Source of the DNA: Anaerolineales bacterium UBA5797
GTDB lineage: Bacteria > Chloroflexota > Anaerolineae > Anaerolineales > Villigracilaceae
Length of the DNA stretch: 27,670 nt
NCBI GenBank assembly: GCA_002418205.1
Contig: DIDP01000074.1
Span: 1 to 27,670, forward strand
Direction of reading: 5' to 3'
The position numbers were made by a program, and so were the translations under genes. Under the pieces are notes generated by a model, which was not told the DNA's origin, ran no database searches, and saw only the letters and a program-made list of their open reading frames with translations. This document shows, one piece after another, positions 6,787 to 14,244 of this stretch. Position 1 is the stretch's first letter. The number at the start of each line of letters is the position of its first letter.

Positions 6787-8298
6787 ATGAGCGATTTGAA
6801 TCCTTCCCCCGAATTCGAAGAGAAGGTTCGCCGGGCAATGGACATGCCAAATGCGAACCCGGAGTTCGTCAACAAATTACGCAATGAACTGATGAGAGGT
6901 CCAGTGAAAATGAAGTCTCGTTTTATGTTTAAACCTGCCTGGGCGATTGCCTTTGTCCTGGCAATGGCTGTGATCGTGGTGAGTGTTCCGGGCATTGCCG
7001 CGGCGCTTGGAAGAATATTTGGTTATATTCCGGATGTCGGGCTGGTCGAGAATACGGGCGGCTTGCGGATTCTGGCGGAGCCCGTTTCGGTGACACGCGC
7101 AGGCGTGACGGTGACGATCACCAGTGTATTCGTCTATGAAGATCGTGTGGAATTGGCATACGAGGTGACCGGCGTTAAAGAGAATTACAGCAATCAGCCG
7201 GATATGTGCGGCTCGGTCCATCCCGATAACGATTTCTGGTCCGATGCCGATGCCGACCTGCGCCTGCCCGACGGGACGATCGTTCGGCGTGATTATGCGG
7301 GAGAGTTCCAATTTGAAAATCGATATGCCATGAAGCCTGTGTACGCGGTGCATATCCCGGCAAATGTCAGCGGGTTGACGATGGTACTTAAATGCATCCC
7401 GTTCACCAGGCTTGGCGACGTGCCTGAAAACTGGGAAGTGCCGTTCGAATTGATCCCGGTTCCGGCTGGGACCGTGGTGGGTGCCCCCGTTATCGAGGTG
7501 GAGCAGCCCACGGAGACGCAGTCCGCTGAAGCGCCCACTACTTCGTCAACTGCCGAGATGCCCGCACTTCCCGCCCCTGTTGTGACGATGCAGCTTGAAA
7601 AGATCGTCCCATTGGATTCGGCAACCGTCTTCTACTTCAGCATGAATGCGGAAAATGGGGATCCGTCTCTCGTCTCGATTATGCCGGTCGTCGCCTACGT
7701 GATCGACTCGCAGGGACAAAAGATCCAATTGATCGGCAACTTTGCCTTGCAACCGTTCGAACATCGTGTCGGGAGCCTGTTCGAATACACATCGCAATCC
7801 AAACCAGCGGATGGACCCCTGACCGTGGTGGTCGAAAATGCCGTGGCATATTATGCGCCGATGTACGTTGAGCCGAGACAGGCGACTCCGGAGGAGATGT
7901 CCTTCGTGTTTGATGCTGGTTCGAATCCGCAGCGCGGACAGACCTGGGAATTAAGCAACGAATTCCGGATCGCGGGCTACCCGTTAAAGATAACATCCGC
8001 AAAGGCAGTGATCTGGGATGATGTGAAGACACCCAGTTTCATCGATGGGTCACAAGGTTATGAGTATGGGTATCAATTCGCCGTGGAGTCGGATCCGTCG
8101 GTCAAGATGGACGCAGAGATGGACATCATGCAGGACAACTGCGGTTTTGCCATCAAATCAAATTACATGCCAGTCAGTTCATCACTCCTTTATTCCCAAC
8201 TCTGTCGGGATGCATTTCCGAGCGGAGAGGTGAAGGTCACGATCCGGGAACTTGCGGTGTTGATGGAGGATACCTGGCAAGCCACCTGGGTCCCCTAG
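6787..8298 (+). CDS. Membrane-anchored probable anti-sigma factor with large external region
   Basis: A 503-residue protein beginning with a short cytoplasmic part (about residues 1-42, with EFEEKVRRAM and EFVNKLRNELM repeats), one TM segment (about 45-67) and a large external part. Just after the TM, GRIFGYIPDVGLVE and ILAEPVSVTRAGVTVTI resemble the DUF4179-type anti-sigma layout of Gram-positives; this is by eye. A Thr/Ser/Pro/Glu-rich linker at about residues 235-258 separates two beta-rich regions. Starts ATG 6787 with GGAG upstream; a GTG at 6781 is an alternative that would overlap the sigma gene. Location immediately after the ECF sigma gene is the main support for the anti-sigma role. 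I see no canonical zinc-binding HxxxCxxC motif. Confidence 0.75.
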   Translation: MSDLNPSPEFEEKVRRAMDMPNANPEFVNKLRNELMRGPVKMKSRFMFKPAWAIAFVLAMAVIVVSVPGIAAALGRIFGYIPDVGLVENTGGLRILAEPVSVTRAGVTVTITSVFVYEDRVELAYEVTGVKENYSNQPDMCGSVHPDNDFWSDADADLRLPDGTIVRRDYAGEFQFENRYAMKPVYAVHIPANVSGLTMVLKCIPFTRLGDVPENWEVPFELIPVPAGTVVGAPVIEVEQPTETQSAEAPTTSSTAEMPALPAPVVTMQLEKIVPLDSATVFYFSMNAENGDPSLVSIMPVVAYVIDSQGQKIQLIGNFALQPFEHRVGSLFEYTSQSKPADGPLTVVVENAVAYYAPMYVEPRQATPEEMSFVFDAGSNPQRGQTWELSNEFRIAGYPLKITSAKAVIWDDVKTPSFIDGSQGYEYGYQFAVESDPSVKMDAEMDIMQDNCGFAIKSNYMPVSSSLLYSQLCRDAFPSGEVKVTIRELAVLMEDTWQATWVP

Positions 8299-8305
8299 AA
8301 AAAGC

Positions 8306-8338
8306 AGAACTCCGAGATTTTCAAAATCTCGGAGTTCT
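8306..8338. terminator. Bidirectional terminator between the anti-sigma gene and valS
   Basis: A near-perfect 16-bp inverted repeat (8306-8321 with 8323-8338) between two converging genes, flanked by A and T tracts (GAAAAAG before, TCTTTAAA after). It can stop transcription from both sides. Confidence 0.8.
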
Positions 8339-8347
8339 TTAAATCCT

Positions 8348-11035
8348 CTACTTTAGTTGCGCCTCGATCTTCTCGGCTGTTTCCTTGTAGCCCGCCAGCT
8401 TATCCCTTTCCTTTTGGACGAGCGCAGCGGGGGCTTTGTTGGCAAAGTCGCTTGAAAGTAATTTCTCGAGTCGTTCAATGTGGGACTCGGCTTCCTTGAG
8501 TTCCTTCTCAAGGCGGGATTTCTCTTCGGCGAGATCCACCATGCCCGCCAGCGGGAGATGGATTTCCACAGAACCGATCACGAGAGCGGCGGCATCGGCA
8601 GGCTTCTCTGCCAGAGTTTCTTGAATCGTGTATTGGGAGGTATCCAAGCCTGCGAGAGCAGCGATCACCTGGTCCTGCTCCTGCAACAGGACAGCCTTCG
8701 CACCTGCGGCAAAACCCGCCGCGATCTTTTTGCCCGGCGCCACGTTCTTTTCATTGCGAAGATTGCGGATCGCGCGCACGATCTCCTGGATCAACTCGAA
8801 ATCGGCGATCTTCGCCTCCTCCCAGCCTTCCAACGGACGCGGTTCAGGCCAGTTTGCCACGATTAACGCCTCGGGCCAGTCATTTGTAATATCCTTCAGG
8901 GGTGATTCGAGCAACGCATTGCGCAAGTGACCCCAGAGTTCCTCGGTCACGAACGGCGTAAAGGGATGCAACAGGCGCAAGGATATGTCGAATACGCGCG
9001 CCAGAGTATCGGCGGCGCGGGCGGCGCGTGTGCCACCCTCGGCGAGTTCGAGCTTGGCGATCTCCACATACCAATCGGCGAAGTCCGACCAGATGAAATC
9101 ATAGATCTGCTGACCGGCCTGCCCGTACTGGAAGTTCTGGAACTGCCGCTCCACATCGCGGACGAGTTGCTGAAGGCGAGCCCAGATCCACGAGTCAGCC
9201 AAGGAATACTCGGCTTTTTCACTGGTCGCTGACTGTTGATTGCTAATCGCCGTAATGATGAACCGGCCCACATTCCACAGTTTATTGGCGAAGTTGCGGT
9301 TGGCTTCCACTTTCTTAAGCCCGACGTTGGTGTCGTTTCCGGGGGTGGAACCAACCAACAGCGTGAAGCGAAGCGCATCCGTCCCGAATTGATCCATGAC
9401 CGTTAATGGGTCGATCACATTGCCCGTGGTCTTCGACATCTTGCGTCCCAAATCATCGCGTATGATTCCGTGCAGGTACACGGTATGGAACGGGATCCTG
9501 CCGGTATATTCCAGTCCGCTCATGATCATGCGCGCCACCCAGAAGAACAGGATGTCATAGCCCGTCTCCATGATGGAGGTGGGATAGAAATAGTTGTAGT
9601 CGGGCGTTTCATCGGGCCAGCCGAGCGTGGAGAACGGCCACAACCCGGACGAAAACCATGTATCGAGCACGTCTTCATCCTGGTGGATGTCTTTGGAACC
9701 ACAGGTCGCGCACTCGGTCGGGTCCTGGCGCGTCACGGTCATGTGCCCATCGGGGCAATACCAGACCGGGATGCGGTGTCCCCACCACAACTGACGGCTG
9801 ATGCACCAGTCCTTGATGTTCTCCATCCAGTTGTAATAGGTCTTCTCGAAACGCTCCGGCACGATCTTGATGCGCCCGTCCTTCACGGCTTCGAGTGCGG
9901 CTTTTGCCAGCGGCTCGATGGTCACGAACCACTGCTCGGAGATCATCGGCTCGACGATCTCCCCGCCGCGCTGCGAGCGCGGGATGGTGGTGCGGTACGG
10001 TTCGGTCTTGATGACGAGACCCGCCGCCTTCATGTCAGCCCAGAGGTTCTTCCTCGCCTCGAATCGATCCTGACCCTGATACCTGCCTCCGTTTTCGTTG
10101 ACCTTCGCTTCCTTATCGAGCATGGAGATGATGGGCAGGTTGTGCCGGTGCGCGATGGCATAGTCGTTCGGGTCGTGACCGGGCGTGATCTTCAACGCGC
10201 CGGTGCCGAATTCCATGCTCACGTATTCATCCGCGATCACGGGGATCTCACGTCCCAGGATCGGCACGATGCAGGTCCTGCCGATGAACTTCCTGTAGCG
10301 TTCATCTTCCGGATGCACTGCCACCGCGGTATCGCCGAGAATGGTCTCCGGGCGGATGGTTGCCACGGGAATGTATTCGTCTGAATCCTTCAGCATGTAC
10401 TTGAAGTAATACAGGAACGCGTCTTCCTCCTCATATTCCACTTCGAGGTCGGAGACAGCGGTCTTGAGTCCCGGCGACCAGTTGATGAGCCGCGGACCGC
10501 GGTAGATCAGTCCCTTTTCGTAGAGGTGGACAAACGCCTCCCGGACGGCGCGACTCAGCCCATCGTCCAGTGTGAAGCGTTCGCGGCTCCAGTCACACGA
10601 GGCGCCGAGGCGGCGAATCTGGTTGGTGATGATGCCGCCATATTTATGCTTCCATTCCCAGGTTCGTTTGATGAATTCCTCACGGCCGATCTCCTCGCGC
10701 GTCACCTCTTCGTTCTTGAGCAGGTCACGTTCCACCATGAGTTGTGTGGCGATGCCGGCATGGTCGGTGCCGGGCACCCACAGTGTGGAATAGCCCTTCA
10801 TGCGGTGATAACGGATCATCAGGTCTTCGACGCTGACGAACATGGAGTGACCGATGTGCAGTTCGCCGGTCACGTTCGGCGGCGGGATGGAAATGACGAA
10901 CGGCTCGACGTTCGGGTCGAAATCCGGTTTGTTCGGATCGTTCCACGGTTTGAAGTAGCCGCCTTTTTCCCACATCTCGTAGATGCGCGGCTCAGTGGAT
11001 TTGAAGTCGTAGGCTTTTGGCAGTTCTTTTGTCAT
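8348..11035 (-). CDS. valS: Valyl-tRNA synthetase
   Basis: An 895-residue class Ia aminoacyl-tRNA synthetase that charges tRNA-Val. The HIGH motif is at residues 60-63 within PPPNVTGELHIGH, and KMSKTTGN lies near residue 530. The editing (CP1) domain includes TTIPRSQRGGEIVEP and STPGNDTNV follows the catalytic core. The C terminus is the ValRS-specific coiled coil (EEKSRLEKELKEAESHIERLEKLL to the end). The start has AAGGAG close upstream. It is controlled by a T-box leader with a valine specifier, separated from the start codon by a REP-like element. No frameshift is seen. Confidence 0.98.
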   Translation of the reverse strand: MTKELPKAYDFKSTEPRIYEMWEKGGYFKPWNDPNKPDFDPNVEPFVISIPPPNVTGELHIGHSMFVSVEDLMIRYHRMKGYSTLWVPGTDHAGIATQLMVERDLLKNEEVTREEIGREEFIKRTWEWKHKYGGIITNQIRRLGASCDWSRERFTLDDGLSRAVREAFVHLYEKGLIYRGPRLINWSPGLKTAVSDLEVEYEEEDAFLYYFKYMLKDSDEYIPVATIRPETILGDTAVAVHPEDERYRKFIGRTCIVPILGREIPVIADEYVSMEFGTGALKITPGHDPNDYAIAHRHNLPIISMLDKEAKVNENGGRYQGQDRFEARKNLWADMKAAGLVIKTEPYRTTIPRSQRGGEIVEPMISEQWFVTIEPLAKAALEAVKDGRIKIVPERFEKTYYNWMENIKDWCISRQLWWGHRIPVWYCPDGHMTVTRQDPTECATCGSKDIHQDEDVLDTWFSSGLWPFSTLGWPDETPDYNYFYPTSIMETGYDILFFWVARMIMSGLEYTGRIPFHTVYLHGIIRDDLGRKMSKTTGNVIDPLTVMDQFGTDALRFTLLVGSTPGNDTNVGLKKVEANRNFANKLWNVGRFIITAISNQQSATSEKAEYSLADSWIWARLQQLVRDVERQFQNFQYGQAGQQIYDFIWSDFADWYVEIAKLELAEGGTRAARAADTLARVFDISLRLLHPFTPFVTEELWGHLRNALLESPLKDITNDWPEALIVANWPEPRPLEGWEEAKIADFELIQEIVRAIRNLRNEKNVAPGKKIAAGFAAGAKAVLLQEQDQVIAALAGLDTSQYTIQETLAEKPADAAALVIGSVEIHLPLAGMVDLAEEKSRLEKELKEAESHIERLEKLLSSDFANKAPAALVQKERDKLAGYKETAEKIEAQLK

Positions 11036-11048
11036 TCTCGCTCCTTAT

Positions 11049-11132
11049 GTCAGTGCGAGGGCGATAGCCCGAAGCAATCTCAAAATTATTGGGAGATTGC
11101 TTCGGCGGGAAAAGCGCCCTCCTCGCAAGGAC
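11049..11132. repeat. REP-like palindromic element, copy 2 of the GAAGCAATC family
   Basis: An 84-bp palindrome with ends GTCAGTGCGAGG and CCTCGCAAGGAC and core GAAGCAATCTC / GAGATTGCTTC. It lies between the T-box terminator and the valS RBS, so it is part of the valS 5' UTR. Same family as 1851-1933. Confidence 0.78.
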
Positions 11133-11137
11133 ATTGT

Positions 11138-11174
11138 TAAAATAAAAACGCCTCGTCCAGCATGAGGACGAAGC
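11138..11174 (-). terminator. T-box-controlled intrinsic terminator
   Basis: On the minus strand a 9-bp GCTTCGTCC / GGACGAGGC stem (11166-11174 with 11150-11158, one G-T pair) with a 7-nt loop is followed by GTTTTTATTTT. Its first arm starts within the conserved T-box antiterminator region, as expected for a competing structure. Confidence 0.88.
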
Positions 11175-11400
11175 ATTCGCTCCGCGGTACCACCTCGATT
11201 TCCCGTTGAAAGCGGGACACTCTGTGACCGACCATCATCGGTCTTTGCTGTAACGGGCAATCCCGTGCCGGTCTACTCTTTCGCTAAGCGCTGATTTCTT
11301 CGGCAATGAATTCAGACGACTTCCGCAACTTTCTGCTGTGGAAGCTTCCAGCCGTGGGCTTCCTTCTCTATCAGCGTAATGGTCACGTACTACTTCTGAA
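11138..11400 (-). promoter_or_regulatory. T-box leader (tRNA-Val sensing) of valS
   Basis: On the minus strand: Stem I closes by CGCTGAT pairing with ATCAGCG and contains the AGAGA motif, the GGAAGCC...GGCTGG...GCTTCC apical hairpin and the specifier context GGAA-GTC (GTC at 11320-11318, a valine codon). Stem II/III features GAGTAG and CCGTTACAG follow. The T-box antiterminator sequence AGGTGGTACCGCG is at 11195-11183, with UGGU able to pair with the tRNA ACCA end, followed by the terminator. Uncharged tRNA-Val should promote read-through into valS. It fills most of the 446-base gap between valS and the TauE gene. Confidence 0.95.
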
Positions 11401-11408
11401 TGGCTGAA

Positions 11409-11437
11409 ATTATACGCGCCGGGTGGGGAGGAGTCAA
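11409..11437 (-). promoter_or_regulatory. Sigma-A-type promoter of the valS T-box transcript
   Basis: TTGACT (11437-11432) and TATAAT (11414-11409) on the minus strand with an exact 17-bp spacer, directly upstream of the T-box leader. Expected start of transcription is near 11402. Confidence 0.85.
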
Positions 11438-11481
11438 GCGGAAATGCTATACTTGTGTCAATCCACACCAAGGACCACATC

Positions 11482-12249
11482 ATGCTCACCCCACTCAGTT
11501 ATGTTCTCATCACCCTCGCTGCGATGGCGGCCGGCGCGGTCAATGCCCTGGCCGGCGGCGGGACGCTCATCACTTTCCCCGCGTTGACATTGCTGGCGGG
11601 CATCCCGGCGGTCTCTGCGAATATCACCAGCACGGTTTCGCTGTGTCCCGGTTACTTCGGCGGGACGCTGGCGCAGTTCAACGACCTGCGCGGACAAACC
11701 AAACGCCTGTGGATGCTCGTCCCAGCCGGGGCGATCGGCGGCGTCCTCGGCGGATTTCTCCTCTTGCAAACGGGCGAAAGGTTGTTCAGGGACCTCGTCC
11801 CTTATCTGATCCTGCTCGCTTCGGGACTGCTTGCGATCCAGGACCCTGTCCGCGCCTGGTTGACGCGTCGCATGGCGGCAGGGCAGGGAGGCAGTCTGGA
11901 AAAGGTCACGTGGCTGCCGGTCGGGTTGGCATCGGTCTATGGCGGGTATTTCGGCGCGGGCTTGAGCGTGATCGTGCTGTCCGCATTGGGGTTGACGCTC
12001 GAAGATTCGTTGACGCGTCTCAACGCGTTGAAACAGGCGGTCGCGTTCAGTGTCAACGTTGCCGCGGCGATCTTCTTTTTGTTCTCGGGTCAGGTCGTAT
12101 GGACCGCCGCGCTGGTGATGGCGGTCGGCGCGTTGGTCGGCGGTGTGCTCGGCGGCAAACTTGCGGGCGTGATCAAACCCTCCACTTTGCGCTGGACGGT
12201 GATTACGATTGGCGTGATCATCTCCATCATCTATTTTGTGCGCGGGTAA
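11482..12249 (+). CDS. TauE/SafE (TSUP) family membrane exporter
   Basis: A 255-residue polytopic membrane protein with about eight TM segments. The family's internal duplication is visible: AGAVNALAGGGTLITFPAL near the N terminus is echoed by SVYGGYFGAGLSVIVLSALG in the second half. TSUP proteins move sulfite, sulfoacetate or other organic anions; the substrate cannot be told here. I start at the ATG 11482, with AAGGA eight bases upstream; a GTG at 11455 would add nine polar residues. It is divergent from valS and 77 bases before the acylation cluster, which has its own promoter candidate, so it may be monocistronic. Confidence 0.9.
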   Translation: MLTPLSYVLITLAAMAAGAVNALAGGGTLITFPALTLLAGIPAVSANITSTVSLCPGYFGGTLAQFNDLRGQTKRLWMLVPAGAIGGVLGGFLLLQTGERLFRDLVPYLILLASGLLAIQDPVRAWLTRRMAAGQGGSLEKVTWLPVGLASVYGGYFGAGLSVIVLSALGLTLEDSLTRLNALKQAVAFSVNVAAAIFFLFSGQVVWTAALVMAVGALVGGVLGGKLAGVIKPSTLRWTVITIGVIISIIYFVRG

Positions 12250-12266
12250 ACCTTCATCCTTCAGCC

Positions 12267-12295
12267 TTTATCATTCATCCTTCCTCTTTTATAAT
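12267..12295 (+). promoter_or_regulatory. Candidate promoter of the acylation cluster
   Basis: A perfect TATAAT at 12290-12295 lies 31 bases before the GTG start of the first lipoprotein. The -35 position at 17 bp (TTTATC, 12267-12272) is poor. If used, it would let the acylation genes be expressed independently of the TauE gene. Confidence 0.42.
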
Positions 12296-12326
12296 CCCAC
12301 TTTCAAATCCCCTGCCGGAGGTTTCT

Positions 12327-12719
12327 GTGAGAAGAATTTCATTGATGATGCTTGCTGTCATCGTTCCCACGTTGTTTATTACCGCATGCGGTTCTTCCAA
12401 TTCCAACGCACCCGCGAAGGCTGTTGAAAATTATTTGAATGCGCTGGTCGCCAAGGATGCGGACCGCCTGCCCACGCTGGTTTGTGGCGATTGGGAGGAG
12501 GACGCGCTGATCGAACTCGACTCATTCCAGGCGGTGGATGTGCGCCTCGACAACGCCTCCTGTTCGCAGACCGGCACCGATGGCGATACCGCCCTCGTAA
12601 ATTGCGCAGGCAGGATCATCGCCACCTATAACAACGAAGATCAGGAACTCGATCTCTCCGTCCGCACCTATCAGGTCGTGCAGGAAGGCGGCGATTGGCT
12701 GGTATGCGGGACGCGTTAA
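12327..12719 (+). CDS. Small predicted lipoprotein at head of the acylation cluster
   Basis: A 130-residue protein with lipoprotein signal (basic start, hydrophobic stretch, lipobox ITAC, Cys21). The GTG start is supported by GGAGGT at 12317-12322. The mature part (KAVENYLNALVAKDADRLPTLVCGDWEEDA, then a beta-rich C-terminal half) resembles the small NTF2/DUF4878-like folds of exported lipoproteins in which an N-terminal helix precedes a beta sheet; that is an impression, not a firm family call. Three Cys residues after Cys21 (in VCGDWE, ASCSQT and VNCAGR) plus one near the C terminus could form disulfides outside the cell. Its last codons overlap the start of the microprotein gene, so the two are translationally coupled. 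Confidence 0.82.
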   Translation: MRRISLMMLAVIVPTLFITACGSSNSNAPAKAVENYLNALVAKDADRLPTLVCGDWEEDALIELDSFQAVDVRLDNASCSQTGTDGDTALVNCAGRIIATYNNEDQELDLSVRTYQVVQEGGDWLVCGTR

Positions 12720-12832
12720 AAAAGATCGCCACGCCCGAGAACATCTGGGCGGTCCTGTTGTTTCTCATCGTTGTGACGTTGATCATCTTCACAACGGATT
12801 CGAGTCCCATTTGGATCTATCAGGGCTTCTAA
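12704..12832 (+). CDS. DltX-like one-TM microprotein with C-terminal acyl-shuttle motif
   Basis: A 42-residue protein: basic N terminus (MRDALKK), one TM segment (about residues 14-31) and a short external tail ending exactly in Trp37-Ile-Tyr39-Gln-Gly-Phe42. The gene starts inside the end of the lipoprotein gene (16-nt overlap), and its TAA abuts the MBOAT ATG with no gap, a layout typical of a real, coupled gene. DltX, the microprotein of teichoic acid D-alanylation, has the same size, N-in/C-out topology and C-terminal aromatic-Ile-Tyr-x-x-Phe hexapeptide; the Tyr carries the acyl group between MBOAT and a Ser transferase. Similarity to DltX is by architecture and motif. Function here is inference, but the fit is strong. 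Confidence 0.8.
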   Translation: MRDALKKIATPENIWAVLLFLIVVTLIIFTTDSSPIWIYQGF

Positions 12833-14242
12833 ATGGGACTGCCCCAGATCTTCGCCTCCATCCTGACCTCCCTGCTGGTCGGCGCACTGACGCCTCGCGC
12901 GCTGCGGACGTATCTCCTGCTGGCGCTCAGCGTGCTGGCTGTCTTTTGGTTCCAGCCGGTCGTCCCGCTGCGTTCCTTTGATTTCTGGTTCCCATCCCTG
13001 ACCCTCGCGCTCGTCGTCCTGACGTGGTTCGTCACCTCCCAGCCCGGCGCGTGGAAATCCCGCCCCAACCTGACCGGCTTATCCATCATCGTCGGGTCCG
13101 TCACACTCATCGACCTCTCTCGCTACACCTTTCCCACTCCGTTTCTGACGCAAACAATTCCGCCGCAGTTCATTCAGTTTTTTCTGTTCGTCGTTGCCAG
13201 TTCGGCGATCATTTTCCTCTTCCTTCGATTCTCTCCCGCGTGGAGATTGTCCATTGCGGTTCTCCTGCTTCTCTTCATACTTATCGTCCTCAAATCCCCT
13301 GTATTATCCCTGCAAACCAGCATCTTCTTTCGCACTCTTGCGAATCGCCCCACAGAGACCGCCTCGGCACTGGATTTGCGCTGGCTGGGATATTCCTATA
13401 TTGCCTTCCGTCTCATCCACGTATTAAGGGATAAGCAAACCGGGCGCCTGCCCGAACTGTCCCTGCCTGATTTCGCGACCTACGTTGTCTTCTTCCCTGC
13501 GCTTGCCGCGGGTCCCATTGACCGCGCTGAACGCTTCGCCAAAGACCTGCAAAAGGATTTTGCGCTCACACAGGACGAGACTCTGCTTGCCGGTCAACGC
13601 ATTGTGATCGGGCTGTTCAAGAAATTTGTCATTGCCGATGCGCTGGCATTGATCGCCTTGAACGACGCGCTGGCTGCGCAGGTCGGCGCCGCAGGCTGGA
13701 TGTGGGTTCATCTCTATGCCTACACATTTCAGATCTATTTCGATTTCAGCGGCTACACGGACATTGCCATCGGCATCGCGCGGCTGGTCGGGGTCAAACT
13801 CCCTGAGAACTTTCTTGCGCCTTATACCAGGTCCAACCTGGCACAGTTCTGGAACAGTTGGCATATCACGCTGACGCAGTGGATCCGCTCGTATTTCTTC
13901 AATCCCTTCAACCGCTGGATGCGCGGGTTCAAATCCGTTCCCATGTGGACGATGATCCTCGTCGGGCAACTCTCGACGATGTTGTTGATCGGTCTCTGGC
14001 ATGGCATCACCTGGAACTTCATCCTGTGGGGCGCGTGGCATGGACTCGGACTCTTCGTCCAAAACCGCTGGAGCGATTTCGCGAAGACGCGAATTAGTGT
14101 GAGCGATCCACGCCTGCAAACTGCATTGAATGTTGGCGGTGTATTGCTCACCTTCCATTTTGTCGCGCTGGGATGGGTGTTCTTCGCCTTGAGCGAGCCA
14201 GGACTTTCCATGCAGGTGTTCACGAAACTGTTTGGTGTTTGA
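12833..14242 (+). CDS. MBOAT-family O-acyltransferase (AlgI/DltB-like)
   Basis: A 469-residue polytopic membrane acyltransferase. The family signature FWNSWHITLTQWIRSYFF contains conserved His344, and LIGLWHGITWNFILWGAWHG contains His390, the usual catalytic His. FFPALAAGPIDRAERF and YFDFSGYTDIAIGIARL are also classic AlgI/DltB blocks. MBOATs of this type take an acyl group from a cytoplasmic donor and pass it across the membrane to an external acceptor. The C terminus (QVFTKLFGV) lacks the acyl-shuttle hexapeptide, which fits with that motif being supplied by the upstream microprotein. The gene abuts the microprotein stop, and the SGNH gene begins 2 bases after its own stop. Confidence 0.95.
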   Translation: MGLPQIFASILTSLLVGALTPRALRTYLLLALSVLAVFWFQPVVPLRSFDFWFPSLTLALVVLTWFVTSQPGAWKSRPNLTGLSIIVGSVTLIDLSRYTFPTPFLTQTIPPQFIQFFLFVVASSAIIFLFLRFSPAWRLSIAVLLLLFILIVLKSPVLSLQTSIFFRTLANRPTETASALDLRWLGYSYIAFRLIHVLRDKQTGRLPELSLPDFATYVVFFPALAAGPIDRAERFAKDLQKDFALTQDETLLAGQRIVIGLFKKFVIADALALIALNDALAAQVGAAGWMWVHLYAYTFQIYFDFSGYTDIAIGIARLVGVKLPENFLAPYTRSNLAQFWNSWHITLTQWIRSYFFNPFNRWMRGFKSVPMWTMILVGQLSTMLLIGLWHGITWNFILWGAWHGLGLFVQNRWSDFAKTRISVSDPRLQTALNVGGVLLTFHFVALGWVFFALSEPGLSMQVFTKLFGV

Positions 14243-14244
14243 TC

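Noticed and set aside
11448..11453. TATACT as a -10 for the TauE/SafE gene
   Set aside because: No recognisable -35 at 16-18 bp; not strong enough to list as a feature.
12241..12290. TTCATCCTT direct repeats before the acylation cluster
   Set aside because: Only short, imperfect pyrimidine-rich repeats; not a CRISPR or iteron array.
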